Assembly (NCBI GenBank): GCA_023376005.1
Contig: CM042152.1
Coordinates: 82,836,469-82,900,468, forward strand
Length of the DNA: 64,000 nucleotides
Reading direction: 5' to 3'
Source of the DNA: Doryteuthis pealeii
Lineage: Eukaryota > Mollusca > Cephalopoda > Myopsida > Loliginidae
This document shows, piece after piece, positions 10,493 through 21,099 of this stretch (position 1 is its first letter; every line of letters starts with the position of its first letter). Position numbers and translations under genes: made by a program. The notes below the pieces were generated by a model. That model did not search any database. It worked only from the letters and a program-made list of their open reading frames with translations, and was not told the origin of the DNA.

Positions 10493-10683
10493 AAGTAAAG
10501 TCAAGTCGTCGGGGTGGCCTAATGTCAGCCAGACAGTGAGGTGGAGCACCACACTTACCATCAGCTCCTCACTTTACCACACAGATCCCTGTGCTACTCA
10601 TTCGCTGAGTTGGTGAAGGCCGGTATCGAACCCGGAACCTTGTGATTCCTAGCCGAACTCTCTACCGACTGAGCTAACAGATC
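10493..10683 (-). mobile_element. SINE family A with internal deletion
   Basis: The minus strand reads TTAGCTCAGTCGG then GTTCGATACC. It passes through the TGAGTAGCACAGGGATCTG body and ends near GGCCACCCCGACGACTT. The segment between CTCCACCTCA and the end is missing compared with 60559-60803. Confidence 0.85.
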
Positions 10684-10805
10684 TATTTGACCCATTTGAG
10701 TCAGAATGTCAATAAAGAGGAACTCCACAGTCCCTAGAGCTCCAGAACTAGAGCCTCATCATCAAATCCTAGGGAGGTCTCACCCCCACCCACCGCCAGG
10801 GGATC
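10684..10805 (-). repeat. Family C fragment
   Basis: Reads TATTTGACCCAT, GGAACTCCACAGTCCC and CTAGAGCCTCATCATCA in the same order as other C copies. Truncated on both sides. Confidence 0.6.
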
Positions 10806-10904
10806 CAGTCAGTATAATTCTGTAGAAAAATAGATACCTGTTCAACTTTAAAATGATGTAAACATCATTGACAATAAAACGTTTCTGTGATTTCTAAATA
10901 TTTT

Positions 10905-11154
10905 GGAGACCTTAGCTCAGTCGGCAGAGCATCTGTCTGGGAACCACAAGTTTCCTGGTTCAATACTAGCCCTCGCCAACTCAACGAATGAGTAGCACAG
11001 GGATCTGTGCAGTAAACTGAGAAGCTGATAGGCGTAGCGCTCCGCTTCAGACGCTATTAAACAATCTCCTTGGTATTGTGCTAGTGAAAAGTGGATAGAC
11101 TCCCTTGTTATCTGGCAGATACCAACTTTAGGCCACCCCAAGGACTTTACTTAC
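10905..11154 (+). mobile_element. SINE family A, full length
   Basis: A box TTAGCTCAGTCGG and B-box-like GTTCAATACT. The complete body ends with GGCCACCCCAAGGACTTTAC. The reverse-strand frame across it is a shadow. Confidence 0.88.
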
Positions 11155-11187
11155 GTACCTTTTGGATTACCCTCTAACTTGATTAAA

Positions 11188-11795
11188 CTAGCAAGAATAT
11201 GCACCCTCCGGGCGCAAGTATTTAAGTTTTACTGTAATGAAATATATCAAATTAGAAAGACTAATGAAACTAAATAAGAATGAAGATAAAATGATTTGAA
11301 ACAGAGGGGGTATATTTAAAAATAGCATAACTTTGAAACTAACTCAGCCATCAAATTTTCGTAATTTAAATATTTAGTTAATTTAGAAACTAAAGAATAA
11401 AATCAAAGTTATTCTTTCTTTTTAACAGATTTCTTTTAAGATTCATTGAAGAGACTTTTGGTCATATTCATCAAGATAAAACAAGATAATTAGAAATCAA
11501 TTATACTAAGCACATATTTATTAAAATCGAACTTTTAATATCAATATGCAAATTAGCCTACCCATTCACCATGTAAACCCTGTTTTGTTGTATACATAAA
11601 TACAATTGCATGTTGATAGTATGTAGAAAATGTCAACCGTATTATTAATGGAAAACAATTTTATTAATAATTGAGGTTTGAATAAAAAATAAAATCATAG
11701 AGAATGTGGCGTAAATAACTAATGGAATATTGACTTGAGTAGCAATATAGTTTCGGTTACAGACTGAAACACACACAATCTCCATTATAATAAGA
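11188..11795 (-). mobile_element. Non-autonomous Helitron, family F copy 3
   Basis: On the minus strand it starts TCTTATTATAATGG and ends with a GCxCCCGGAGGGTGC hairpin and CTAG/T. One hairpin position is changed relative to copy 1, leaving most of the stem. Interior length is 608 bp. Confidence 0.85.
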
Positions 11796-11799
11796 TATT

Positions 11800-12768
11800 T
11801 AACCTCATTCTGAAAATTCATTCATACGTGGCAATAAAATTGTTAACAAGTAGAAATAAAAAAGGATAATCAATTGCAATGATTAAAAAGATTTAAGAAA
11901 AAAAAAAAAAAAAAAAAAATTAATTAATTAAAAAAAAAAGATAAGAGCAAGTGCTTAATATATATAAACAGCATTTTCTGAGTTCTTAAAACCTTCAGTG
12001 ATATTTTATTAACCGTCCTCAGCCGCCATGTTTAATCCTTGGATCAGACAGTAAGCAATTATGAGACAGACCTAATTGTGATTCAAAAGAGATTTAACAG
12101 ATGATCGAGCGTCAAAAAGAAAAAAGAGATTTTAAATTACTTTGTCCACTTAAAAAAAACTCAATTGTGTTCAGTTCTCATTAAACTAATCAATTCTTTT
12201 TCAGCGTAATCAATCAATATATCAACTACAGATCAAGGAATATTAAGCCCGGGGGGGGGGAGAAAGGAAGGAGAATTAGTGGGTATTTCTCGTAGGATTA
12301 CTCATTAAGTAATTTGTAACCTTAGGGACTGAGGCGGTTTTAATGTGACACTAAGAAGATTATAAAAACGTTTTTTAAAAAATTCAAACAAAATATATAT
12401 ATAAAATGTCTTGTATTAGATTCTTCTTTGTCATTATTACAGCCTACCAACACCTTAACATACATTGAAAATAACATCTAGACTTCCAGTGATTTTCCCT
12501 TCTAACAATCAAGTCATGTTTGAAAGTAACAGTACTCAGCAGATTACCAAAGTTAAACAGCAACAAACCTGTTCAGTACTTGACTACTTAGGAACAATTT
12601 GAGGCATTTTAAACAGCCTAAGGTTTATGAGCCTGACTGAACAAAGCTTGGTAAATTTAAAGTGCATTGTCAAGCGTAATAATGACTGGGCTAGACTAGC
12701 TGACTATTGCCAGTGAGGCCAATTTCCTCTCAGGGTGCTCAATACACTCAGACCACGAGGACAACTAT
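11800..12768. other. Unassigned AT-rich stretch
   Basis: Includes a 20-base poly-A and a G-run at 12251-12259. No family or gene recognised. Confidence 0.5.
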
Positions 12769-12770
12769 TA

Positions 12771-13025
12771 TATACCCTACCTATGAACATTAATGGGTAT
12801 GTCCCAATCCTCATATACCCTACCTATGAACATTAATGGGTATGTCCCAATCCTCATATACCCTACCTATGAACATTAATGGGTATGTCCAATCCTCATA
12901 CCCTACCTATGAACATTAATGGGTATGTCCCAATCCTCATATACCCTTCCTATGAACATTAATGGGTATGTCCCAATCTTCATATACCCTACCTATGAAC
13001 ATTAATGGGCATGTCCCAATCCTTA
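12771..13025. repeat. 43 bp minisatellite, six units
   Basis: Six head-to-tail units share CCTACCTATGAACATTAATG and GGGTATGTCCCAATCCTC, with a few single changes and one shorter unit. High identity suggests recent expansion. Confidence 0.95.
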
Positions 13026-13148
13026 TAAATATGGGAGTGTTGTGTAGACTGAGTAGTCTGATACCACTAGCAGTGGTTTACCTTTCTTCACAATGCGAGT
13101 ACTGCATTTTGTTAATGTTATAAATCTTCCATTTCATTTCCGACCTCG

Positions 13149-13246
13149 AACGCAAAGACAATCTCTCTGGTCTATTGCTAGTGAAAATGTGTCAGACTCC
13201 CTCGCTGTCCGGCTGATACCAACAATAGGCCACTCCACGACTTTAT
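13149..13246 (+). mobile_element. SINE family A, 3' fragment
   Basis: Only the last 100 bases of A remain: ACAATCTCTCTGGTCTA, then GACTCCCTCGCTGTC, then TAGGCCACTCC. It is 5'-truncated. Confidence 0.8.
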
Positions 13247-13249
13247 GTT

Positions 13250-14520
13250 TTTACTATATTATATTATTATAATGCTTTCATTATTTCAAAAGATTTAAAT
13301 GTGCATTATTTTTTTTACTAGCAGAACCTGTGGATATACCACAAGTATTATAATTTAATTATTACAACATTCGATATGTTTACTTAAGAGCTATTGCAAA
13401 ATAGTTCAATATGTAAAAAGTATAATACTCTCGATTTAACACTCACTATTTTTTTCTTTCCTTCTTTTCCTTTCTTTAAAACAGATTGAGTAACGCTTCC
13501 GCATGCTCACCCCCTCTCTCTCTACCTTTCCCCTAATCTTTTTCTTTTAATATATTTTTTCTGTGTAGCATGTTCTTTTTCTTCCCTTTATTTCTTTATA
13601 ATAAAAACGAAATGGTCCATCATTTAGCTGAGCCGACAACACTCATAAGAAATAAGAATTCAGCGGATAAGCAAAACCAGATAATCAAGATTTCATTTTT
13701 GACATCGGCCAAAACGTTGTATATGTGTATTTCACAATAAAGACTAAGACAACAGTCCCCAAAATCCAAATACATATTATATTTACCTTATGAAGAAGGT
13801 GGACAAAAAACTTGTTTATTTACAAGATGAACTGTAATGTTACAACTTCATTACAAATCAACAAGCAAAGAAAGGTATGGCTGTCCAAATCAGTGATATC
13901 ACTGTTGCTAATTATACAGAAAAGGAAAAAAAAAAAAAGCCCAAGACAGGATTTCTGGTGCCAGGGAGGAGGAGGAGGGGTTGGGTAGAACAGAAAGGAG
14001 TGGGGGAGATGGGCTTCACAGAACCAGCCAAGTGCAGACAGGCCGGGTTTTTTTTTTCTCCAACAGGTTGCTGTGCCAGTTCATACAGGACAGACAACCA
14101 GACTAGAGCCAGAAATGGACCAAGGATTAAAAAAAGAAAAAAAGGAAGAAGAAAAAACGTGAATGATAACAGCAAACTTTCTTTCTTCTCTCTCTCTTTC
14201 TTTGCATAGTTAATGTCAGATTCATCTTCAATTGGTATCCACTATAAATACCGGCTTTCCAAATATTGTGTTTGCGGGGAGAAAAGCAAAGAAAAACAAA
14301 ACAGACCAATACCAGTTGGACTGAACAAAAGTTCTACAATTACACAACATTGTAAAGTCAGAGGAGAATCTCTGGTTTCTGGAATTTCAGGAAAGGAAAA
14401 GGTTAAAAAGAATAAAATAAAATGCTGTAAGTATTAAAAAGGCAGCAAATGGTAAAAGTGGCGTGGGCGGGGGGCTTCTTAGGTAAGAAAGAGTTAAAAT
14501 ACCAATAGATTATATTACTA
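13250..14520. other. Unassigned stretch with one Penelope-like phrase
   Basis: At 13704-13760 the phrase CATCGGCCAAAACGTTGT, followed by ACAATAAAGACTAAGACAAC, resembles repeats at 43470-43540 and 45600-45735. Overlapping open frames on both strands at 13877-14437 are compositionally biased (K/E/R or F/L rich) and have no domain I recognise. I do not call them genes. Confidence 0.45.
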
Positions 14521-14523
14521 CTA

Positions 14524-14652
14524 GCGCCGGCTTAGCTCAGTCGGTAGAGTGTCCCGGCTGGGAACCTCAAGGTTTCTGGTTCGATACCATCCCTCGCCAA
14601 ATCAGCGTATGAGTAGCACAGGAATCTGTGCAGTAAAATGAGGAGCTAATAA
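14524..14652 (+). mobile_element. SINE family A, 5' half
   Basis: The head is well preserved: TTAGCTCAGTCGG and GGTTCGATACC. The copy stops at AGGAGCTAATAAT, where the Helitron G fragment begins. Confidence 0.85.
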
Positions 14653-14657
14653 TATAT

Positions 14658-14845
14658 TCATCAAAACTTGTTATACAAAAACAATGAGGACCGTCTAAGG
14701 TTGCATGCTCAAATTTTGAGTGTATATGATATAAGGTTGTTCTTTATTCTATGTATTGATGATTTCGGATAGTATGACGTAAGCAGTGATGTAGTTTCGG
14801 GTACAGACAAATAGACCGAATCTCCATAGTTCTCTAAATAGGGAT
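14658..14845 (-). mobile_element. Non-autonomous Helitron family G, 5' fragment
   Basis: Shares AACAATGAGGACCGTCTAA, AATTTTGAGTGTAT and TGACGTAAGCAGTGATGTAG with 42486-42877 and 59976-60371. It lacks the hairpin/CTAG end. Confidence 0.7.
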
Positions 14846-15167
14846 TTAATTGTAAATTCACCGTCTGGCGTATAGCTAACCCTCACTTTGTTTACAAAGT
14901 TAGAGGACTATCATGAATTAATTTCCGCTTAGAAATGTATCAATTGAATATTCTCATAAATTTGACAGCCGCTAATAGCCGTATGGGTAAGAGACTTGGC
15001 AGACGAAAATTCAGTCAGGTCTCGGCCCCGGCTAGAGGTAGCTGTTAAAGAGTAGCCACACTGATGAGAGGTGGTTAGTAAGTGTGGAATTCAGGGGGTA
15101 AGTCAGCGATATAACAAATACAAAGTGCTCAATACGTAAGTAGAGCAAATTCATTATAAAAATTGCA

Positions 15168-15200
15168 CTAAAATGTTCATTTTAGTGCAATGAACACACG
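15168..15200. repeat. Short hairpin (ATTGCACTAAAATG inverted)
   Basis: The arms ATTGCACTAAAATG and CATTTTAGTGCAAT are almost directly joined. It lies 40 bases before a hammerhead-like motif. The preceding phrase (AAAGTGCTCAATAC) recurs near 58131 before another hammerhead palindrome. Confidence 0.8.
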
Positions 15201-15237
15201 ACTGCTATTAATCGGTGTCTCGATTAATTCAGTGGAT

Positions 15238-15278
15238 TTAAGCCTGAAGATCCTTATGGTGAAACTCAAGTAGGTTAT
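15238..15278 (+). ncRNA. Hammerhead-like motif
   Basis: The core CUGAAGA is at 15244-15250. A short helix II (CC/GG with a TTAT loop and a U-U closing mismatch) is followed by GAA at 15261-15263. Helix III is ACT/AGT around a two-base loop, and A15272 is at the cleavage position. Helix I has four pairs out of five, with one G-G mismatch. Same layout as 2845-2892 but weaker. Confidence 0.5.
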
Positions 15279-15537
15279 CTCTTGTTCCCATTTTATAATA
15301 TATGAATGATTGGTTGCTACTTGACACTATTCTGAAAAAGTTATTAAAAAATAATAGAAAGAGAAGTTGGAGAATTTAATATTCACAAGACGCATTGAAG
15401 GCAGCATGTAACCTGCTTGACAAGTTTGAGAAAATTGATGGAAGAACAAAAAAGGATCATAAAGGAATAAGTATTACTGAAAACACATGGAAGGAAGTCG
15501 TGGAGAGCTAGGATTGCCCACGTCTTGAAGGGACAGG

Positions 15538-15925
15538 GGAGAGAGAAAGAGAGGGAGAGAGGGAGAAAGAGAGGGAGGGAGAGAGAGAGAGAGAGAGAGA
15601 GAAAAGAGAGAGAGAAAAGAGAAAGAGAGAGAGAGAGAGAGAAAGAGAAAGAGAGAAAGAGAGAGAAAGAGAAAGAGAGAAGAAGAGAGAAGAGAGAGAG
15701 AGAGAGAGAGAGGGGTGAGAAAGAGAGACAGAGGGGGTGAGAAAGAGAGACAGAGGGGGTGAGAAAGAGAGAGAAAGAGAGAGAAAGAGAAAGAGTGAGA
15801 AAGAGAGACAGAGGGGGTGAGAAGAGAGAGAAGAGAGAAAGAGTGAGAGAGAGAGAAAGAGAGAGAAAGAGAGAGAGAGGGAGAAGAGAGAGAGAGAGAG
15901 AGAGAGGGGGAGAGAGAGACAGAGA
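15538..15925 (+). repeat. Polypurine (GA)-rich tract
   Basis: Nearly 390 bases of almost uninterrupted G and A, with mirror-like sub-blocks such as GAGAAAGAGAGACAGAGGGG repeated three times near 15716-15815. Long serine/leucine/phenylalanine or arginine/glutamate frames here are artefacts. Confidence 0.95.
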
Positions 15926-16047
15926 ATAGTTTCAAGAATTATCAATGTACAACTAAAAAACTTTTTTTTTTTTTTTTTTTTAACTCTGCGCGTATCTGGG
16001 CGAATGTATAGATACACACCTACATACTTGTACACATAAGCACATGT

Positions 16048-16049
16048 GA

Positions 16050-16105
<56 letters not shown>
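16048..16105. repeat. (TA)n-(TG)n microsatellite
   Basis: Simple repeat. Confidence 0.95.
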
Positions 16106-16249
16106 TGATAGAAGAATAACTTGTTTGTTCCAATGGTAGGTGAACACAAGAGCAAAGATAAAAAGCCATGAGGGATTGGCTTATTAAAAAAAAAAAAAGA
16201 TTGAAAAACAAGTTGTGTGATAAGGTGAATACCATTAGATGGTACCAAT

Positions 16250-17335
16250 TTGAAGGGTCCCAGCCTTTTACTTATTTATACAATTAAAACAGATAAGCTT
16301 TATCAATTAAACCCCCCCCCAAAAAAAACCCATAAACAAACTCACAGACCAGCTACAATTAGTCCACACAAGCAGCAGCAGCAGCAACAGACCCAACCCA
16401 AGTGTTATGTCCAGAAAACAAGTTTTTCATAGTACAATGTGGGTTTCATCCACGGTTTATACTATGGTCGGTTGATTTTTCACTTTTTTAGAAATATCAA
16501 ATCCTCTCAAACAGCAAAAGTTGTGTGTTGGTATAATGAGTACTGATACCAAAAACTAGATCTCTTACTTGCACCATTGTTTGAGGAAATAGCATCAAAG
16601 ATCATCTACTAAAATGCACCATAATTCCTCGTTTTTGGCCCAGAAATTCGTTAGACAATTTAGCAATTTCAATATCTAATACAGAAATTAATTTTACTAA
16701 GATGAAATGAATAAGATATTATAACTAGAATTCAAATTGACAATATCCCACCATCACCACCAATATACTGCTTTTTAACTCATTAATTAAGCTGTAACAA
16801 TGATAACATTTTAAAAAGATTGAAATCTATTTCCTCAAATGAAGGCAAAGTTTTGAAGTAAAATATTTCGTGTGGTAATTCTTTATATTAATGTGCAACT
16901 TTCACCACATACGAGACGTTACAGTTCCAAAATCGACCTACCCTATTACTCACTGTTAACTCCAGAAATAAATAATTCATAACTTTTACTTAACGGTCCC
17001 CAATGCTCAAGATTAATACTACTTGCAAATCAGACATGCAAAAAAGAATCTATATAATCTTTCCTTTAACTGAAAAGTGTCTTGTCCATTAAGCAAGAAA
17101 GGCAAACTTGGCTATTTTCTTTTTGTTGCAGTCTTCTATACTTACATTTTACGCTAGTTGTATTAGAAGTTATAAAATATATTTCACAAGATGGAGGTAT
17201 ATTGGCATTCAGGGAAAGAAAGAATATAGCTGTATAAAAGAAAGACAGGATCCCAGGAGAAAGTTCCAAGGGGGGGGGGTGCTCTATTAACTGAGCTAAA
17301 CCGATGGATAATATGGATTCATACTTTTACTAATG
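16250..17335. other. Unassigned stretch
   Basis: AT-rich, with a C-run/A-run near 16312-16330 and a CAGCAG run near 16371. No gene or family recognised. Confidence 0.5.
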
Positions 17336-17340
17336 GAGAA

Positions 17341-17535
17341 GCAAGGACGAACTCATAAGTGACGTTTTCCCGTGAAAGCCGGGAACGCCAGTGCGGGCTT
17401 GCAAGCAAAGACTTACATTAACCAGCTCTGCACAGATACTGGATGCTGTGAAGAGGACCTGCCAGGGGCAATAAATGATAGGGACGGTTGGTGAGAGATT
17501 CTCATATAGATACCTGTGCTGCTAGCATGACATAA
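17341..17535 (+). pseudogene. Non-LTR retrotransposon ORF2 C-terminal remnant
   Basis: Frame starting near 17406 reads KTYINQLCTDTGCCEEDLPG followed by AINDRDGW. This matches the C-terminal segment (Q-L-x-x-D-T-G, then D-R-D-G-W) seen after the reverse transcriptase in many invertebrate LINE proteins. The same block is at 36600-36700 and a degraded one near 19330-19400. Stop codons follow, and the fragment is 5'-truncated. Confidence 0.75.
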
Positions 17536-17587
17536 TGATGAAGTATCTCAGTAATATTTGAGGTTCATATAAAAAATGATTTCAGTT

Positions 17588-17858
17588 GAGGCATGTGGTG
17601 TAATGGTTAGAGTCGTAGGATATGGAATCATCAACCCAAGTTCAAATCTTGGACGAAACTGTTTGTAATCCACATAGCGCTAATACCCTTGGGAAAGGTA
17701 TGCATCCAACTACTCTCCCTTTAGCTATGGGTAAATAGGCAGATTAGGCTCTTTCACCTTGGCTGGGTAACCAGTCTAGAAGGAAAACTCTGAATTGAAA
17801 CCCGTTAAACTACGGTTAATAAATTGACCATGTGTCACATCCTGCCATGCAGAGGGGT

Positions 17859-17860
<2 letters not shown>
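17588..17860 (+). mobile_element. SINE family B, full length
   Basis: A box GTGGTGTAATGGTTAGAG, B box AGTTCAAATCTTG, then the B body (CACATAGCGCTAATACCCTT, CTCTCCCTTTAGCTATGGGT) and the end CACATCCTGCCATGCAGAGG. The tail passes directly into a (TA)n tract. This is the best copy for defining the family. Confidence 0.88.

Positions 17861-17902
<42 letters not shown>
17861..17902. repeat. (TA)n tail of SINE B
   Basis: Begins right at the SINE end (GGTAAATATATA). It may be the 3' microsatellite tail, or a target the SINE joined. Confidence 0.9.
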
Positions 17903-17907
<5 letters not shown>

Positions 17908-18330
17908 TTTGGTACAGCTGAATTTATAAAGGATTTTAAAAAATAATGACATACTTTTATTGATCAGCAATTTTCGAAAGAGAAAAGAGAAAATGAAAAC
18001 TTAAGGGCCCTTTCGATCGGTGCTTTGTCAAAAGTAACGACCGGTAGATCGTTTAAAAGTCACAATGTAAATTAAATGGGTAAAAGAGGTTCAATCATAC
18101 GAAATGGTGGGGTAATATGAAGGCAAATAGGGGTGTGTGTATATATATAAGATTTGAATCACTATTTTATTCGGTACTTAAGTATTTTTAAAAAAGAGAA
18201 AGAAAAAAGAAATAGAGATAGAAAGAAAGAAAAAGCCCTTTATATTGTTGGTCTTTCTCAAGTAAATTTTATGATCCTTTCTATAATATAAAACACATAC
18301 AGTTATTTGAATTGTCCTACATAAAAATGA
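17903..18330. repeat. (TA)n-flanked repeat resembling 41744-41990
   Basis: Begins TTTTTGGTACAG just after (TA)n, as does 41744-41990. Both contain a CCTTT, CGGT, CTTTxxCAA phrase. Possible Penelope-like terminal region. No hammerhead core found. Confidence 0.5.
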
Positions 18331-18334
18331 TGTG

Positions 18335-18900
18335 TAAAGCAAAATAAAAACGATTCATTCTAAGAATAGATAAAATAATGGGAAGTAGATAAAGTAATAA
18401 TACTTGTTGTGCAACAATTTCTAAATAACCAGAAGATGATTTGCCCCAGTTTAGAACTTAGCATTAAATGACAAGCTATTTACTAAAAGGAAATATTTTA
18501 GACATTATCACCAAATATGTCAGCACCATTTTTATACATTCAAACCCCTTTACATGATAAAACCCCTCAGAATGTTAAACAATCTTCTCCTCCACCTACA
18601 CAACACTTGATTCTTAATTGAGAACGAAGCAGAGATTTCAAAGGTTCTCACATTAGATACAAGATAATATTCTTTAATCATTTAAATAAGCACATTTTGG
18701 GTTTCAGTATAAAGTGAGCTACATAAATGATTCACCCTACAAAAAATAAAATAAAATAAAATGAATAAATAAAACCGTAATACTTATTAACGAAAAACTA
18801 GAACAAATTCAGTAATTTATTACAAGAAAAAAAAACAACCTTAAAAACATTCCATATTAAAGATTTAATGATATATGCTAAATTACTGTAATATTTTAAG
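18335..18900. other. Unassigned AT-rich stretch
   Basis: No features recognised. Confidence 0.5.
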
Positions 18901-18910
18901 ACAGTGCCCT

Positions 18911-19399
18911 GCAGACACTATTACAGATGTAGACTACACAGATGATCTAGTGCTTCTTGCAAGATCTATCAGATGAATTACTCAATAGAATTTTATCTGT
19001 ATATAGATATAGTATCTGTTTTGTGAAAAGATTCTCTCTACCATGTCATTACTACTGTATGGCTGCACCACTTGGACTTTAATAAAATACCTGGAGAAAA
19101 AGTTAAATGGGAACTAGACAAGGATGCTGCATGCTGCTTTGAACAAGTCATGGAAGCAGCACCCTACAAAAGAGCAGCTGTATGGCCATTTACCCCCCAT
19201 CTCACAAACCATCCAAGAAAGATGAACAAGACACTGCCGGAAAAGTAAGGATGAAAAAAAAATAGAGAAAAAAAAAGCAATGTTTTACTATGAACTACTA
19301 TACGTGGACACACCAGTGTTGACCAACCAGCAAAAGCTTTCATTCATCAGCTCTGTACGGACACTGAGTGCCATTGAGAGGATTCACCAAGCGTGATAG
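18911..19399 (+). pseudogene. Non-LTR retrotransposon reverse transcriptase relic
   Basis: The frame from 18911 reads ADTITDVDYTDDLVLLARS, carrying a YTDD variant of the reverse transcriptase catalytic F/YxDD motif (18935-18946). Further on, in shifted frames, are SLLLYGCTTWTL and ALNKSWKQHPTKEQLYGHLP, then a DTEC-type C-terminal remnant. These are hallmark blocks after the fingers/palm of RTE- or jockey-like LINEs. Stops and frameshifts break it throughout. Confidence 0.8.
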
Positions 19400-19407
19400 C
19401 CGATAGG

Positions 19408-19664
19408 CAAGGCTGTGGAGTCGCAGTCAAAAGCAATTCAGTGGTCACTGGAGTCAGACCTGGTACAGTTTTACTGACTTTAGTTGAATTTATACTTTAT
19501 ATGACCCTAGTTTATAAAATTATACACTGCATACCCCTTACATATAGATTATTCAAAAAAAGACATGGTTTTATATCTATTATGAATTGTAATCCGTTAA
19601 TTTCATGAATCAGAGTTGGAGGTGCCAAAAGTTGGAGATTTTGTGTTCCGACTCCATAGCCCTG
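19408..19664. mobile_element. hAT-like MITE nested in the LINE relic
   Basis: The ends are CAAGGCTGTGGAGTCG and, inverted, CAGGGCTATGGAGTCG. The flanks CCGATAGG (19400-19407) and ACGATAGG (19665-19672) differ at one base, giving an 8 bp target duplication typical of hAT elements. LINE sequence resumes on the far side. The interior is AT-rich and non-coding. Confidence 0.8.
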
Positions 19665-19672
19665 ACGATAGG

Positions 19673-19745
19673 GATGGATGGTAAGAGAGAGTCAAAAGAA
19701 TCCGTGCTGTGCACACCTTGATGACGATGATGATGATTACTACAA
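19673..19745 (+). pseudogene. LINE 3' end after the nested MITE
   Basis: GATGGATGGTAAGAGAGAGTC continues the family sequence, and the segment finishes in GATGATGATGATGATTAC. A trinucleotide tail of this kind suggests an RTE-like 3' end. Confidence 0.65.
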
Positions 19746-20150
19746 TCCTAAATACTGACTGATATGTGAATAATTTATCTTGCTATAGTCTCAGTGTGAC
19801 TACAAATGCACAAAATCAATGCAGATATCTAGTGAAGATAATAGACAGGCCTAATTATCTATTTTCTTTTTAAAGAATGCAGTGCATTTACAAGTTCCAT
19901 TATTTCTTCATTTGTTACATTGTATTCATAAAGCTTTGGGGGCTTTGCATACACTAAGTGACACATAATTGTGTGTGTGTGTGTGTCTATTTCTTTGTTC
20001 TTTTAGAAGTCCATCGCAGACGCTGATGACGTCACTCCATGTCGTTCGTCAGTTATGAACCCTCTGGTAGCCAATTAGTCCAATTCTGGACTTGCAGATG
20101 CTGTCACACACATTGCAAGGGGCATTTCAATTTGCATTTTGTGGTGCATG
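19746..20150. other. Unassigned stretch with a GT run
   Basis: Contains GTGTGTGT near 19971-19985. Nothing else recognised. Confidence 0.5.
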
Positions 20151-20152
20151 GC

Positions 20153-20153
<1 letters not shown>

Positions 20154-20192
<39 letters not shown>
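20154..20192. repeat. (TA)n microsatellite
   Basis: Simple repeat. Confidence 0.95.
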
Positions 20193-20198
<6 letters not shown>

Positions 20199-20206
20199 CG
20201 ATGAGC

Positions 20207-20310
20207 TAATAACGCGGTGCCCTTAAAAAAATCAAGCTACGTCCACGACAATTTTTGCTTTCAATATAGAAAAAAATTATTTAAAAAAAATTATTTAAAA
20301 AAAATTATTT

Positions 20311-20377
<67 letters not shown>

Positions 20378-20700
20378 AAACTCATTTTATCATCGTTAAA
20401 CTTTTTTGGGGAATTCAAATAATGTTGTAATGTTTGATTTTTTTTTTTTTTTGAAAATGTTCCACTCTAATGTATCACTGCTAATAATTCAAGTCATCAT
20501 AATCTTTTTCATTTGTTAATAAAAATATTTCATTTTAAAGTATTTATTTATTTTTATCCATTTTTAAAAAAGATTTTACGTTAATATTACTTTTTACAAA
20601 TAAAAACCATAAATCTTTCAAATTCTAAGAAAAAAAAATGCCTTTTTTTATTACCGCGGTGCCCTCATTTTTAAGGGGGGTGGGGTCTACCAAGGCAATT
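20207..20700. repeat. Segment bounded by direct repeats GCGGTGCCCT, with internal (GA)n
   Basis: The phrase GCGGTGCCCT is followed by TTAA and CAATTTTTGC at both 20214-20265 and 20655-20712. Between them are repeated AAAAAAATTATTT phrases and a 60-base pure GA run (20311-20374). It could be two copies of one small repeat, or an element with direct terminal repeats. Confidence 0.55.
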
Positions 20701-20984
20701 TTTGCCTACCTCTCATTTAGGCTAAAACTATACGCATGTATATAAGTCTAAAAGGTTGCTGACAACAGAAACACAATATATTCTGCTTGACTGAAGCAAC
20801 GTGCTGAGTCAGCAATGACAAATTGAATATTCATTTTGTCTTGTTCACAGTGGACCAATTAAATGCAATAGTGAACCAAATAAGGAGAGGAAATTATTAC
20901 AAATATACGCCTGCTGGTAAAGTCTTTCTAACCAGTAATCTTGCTGTCAAGCTCCCAAGAATACGGTGGATATATATACGTGGT

Positions 20985-21090
20985 GTCATGGTTAGTAAGC
21001 TAGATTCGCAGACCATTTTTTGAGAGTTCGATTCTCATTGGGCGCCCAATACTTCTGGCCTTATGCCACATCTAAGCCAAGCTTAGTAAA
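20985..21090 (+). mobile_element. SINE family E, copy
   Basis: A-box-like GTGGTGTCATGGTTAGTAAG and B box GAGTTCGATTCTC, then CATTGGGCGCCCAATACTTC. The tail TAGTAAATAACTATATATAT merges into TA. A good plus-strand reference for the array at 31866-32583. Confidence 0.8.
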
Positions 21091-21099
21091 TAACTATAT

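Noticed and set aside
12771..13025. CRISPR-like array
   Set aside because: Units are contiguous without unique spacers, and the sequence context is eukaryotic.
13877..14437. 110-codon plus-strand frame and its overlapping neighbours
   Set aside because: Basic low-complexity composition with frames open on both strands. No family recognised.
15474..16248. Long minus-strand frames (153 and 246 codons) rich in Ser/Leu/Phe
   Set aside because: They are translations of a purine-rich tract and adjacent microsatellites. No start context, domain or normal composition.
20022..20060. CTGATGACG in GC-richer sequence, hammerhead-like
   Set aside because: No GAA at the required distance and no helix pairing.
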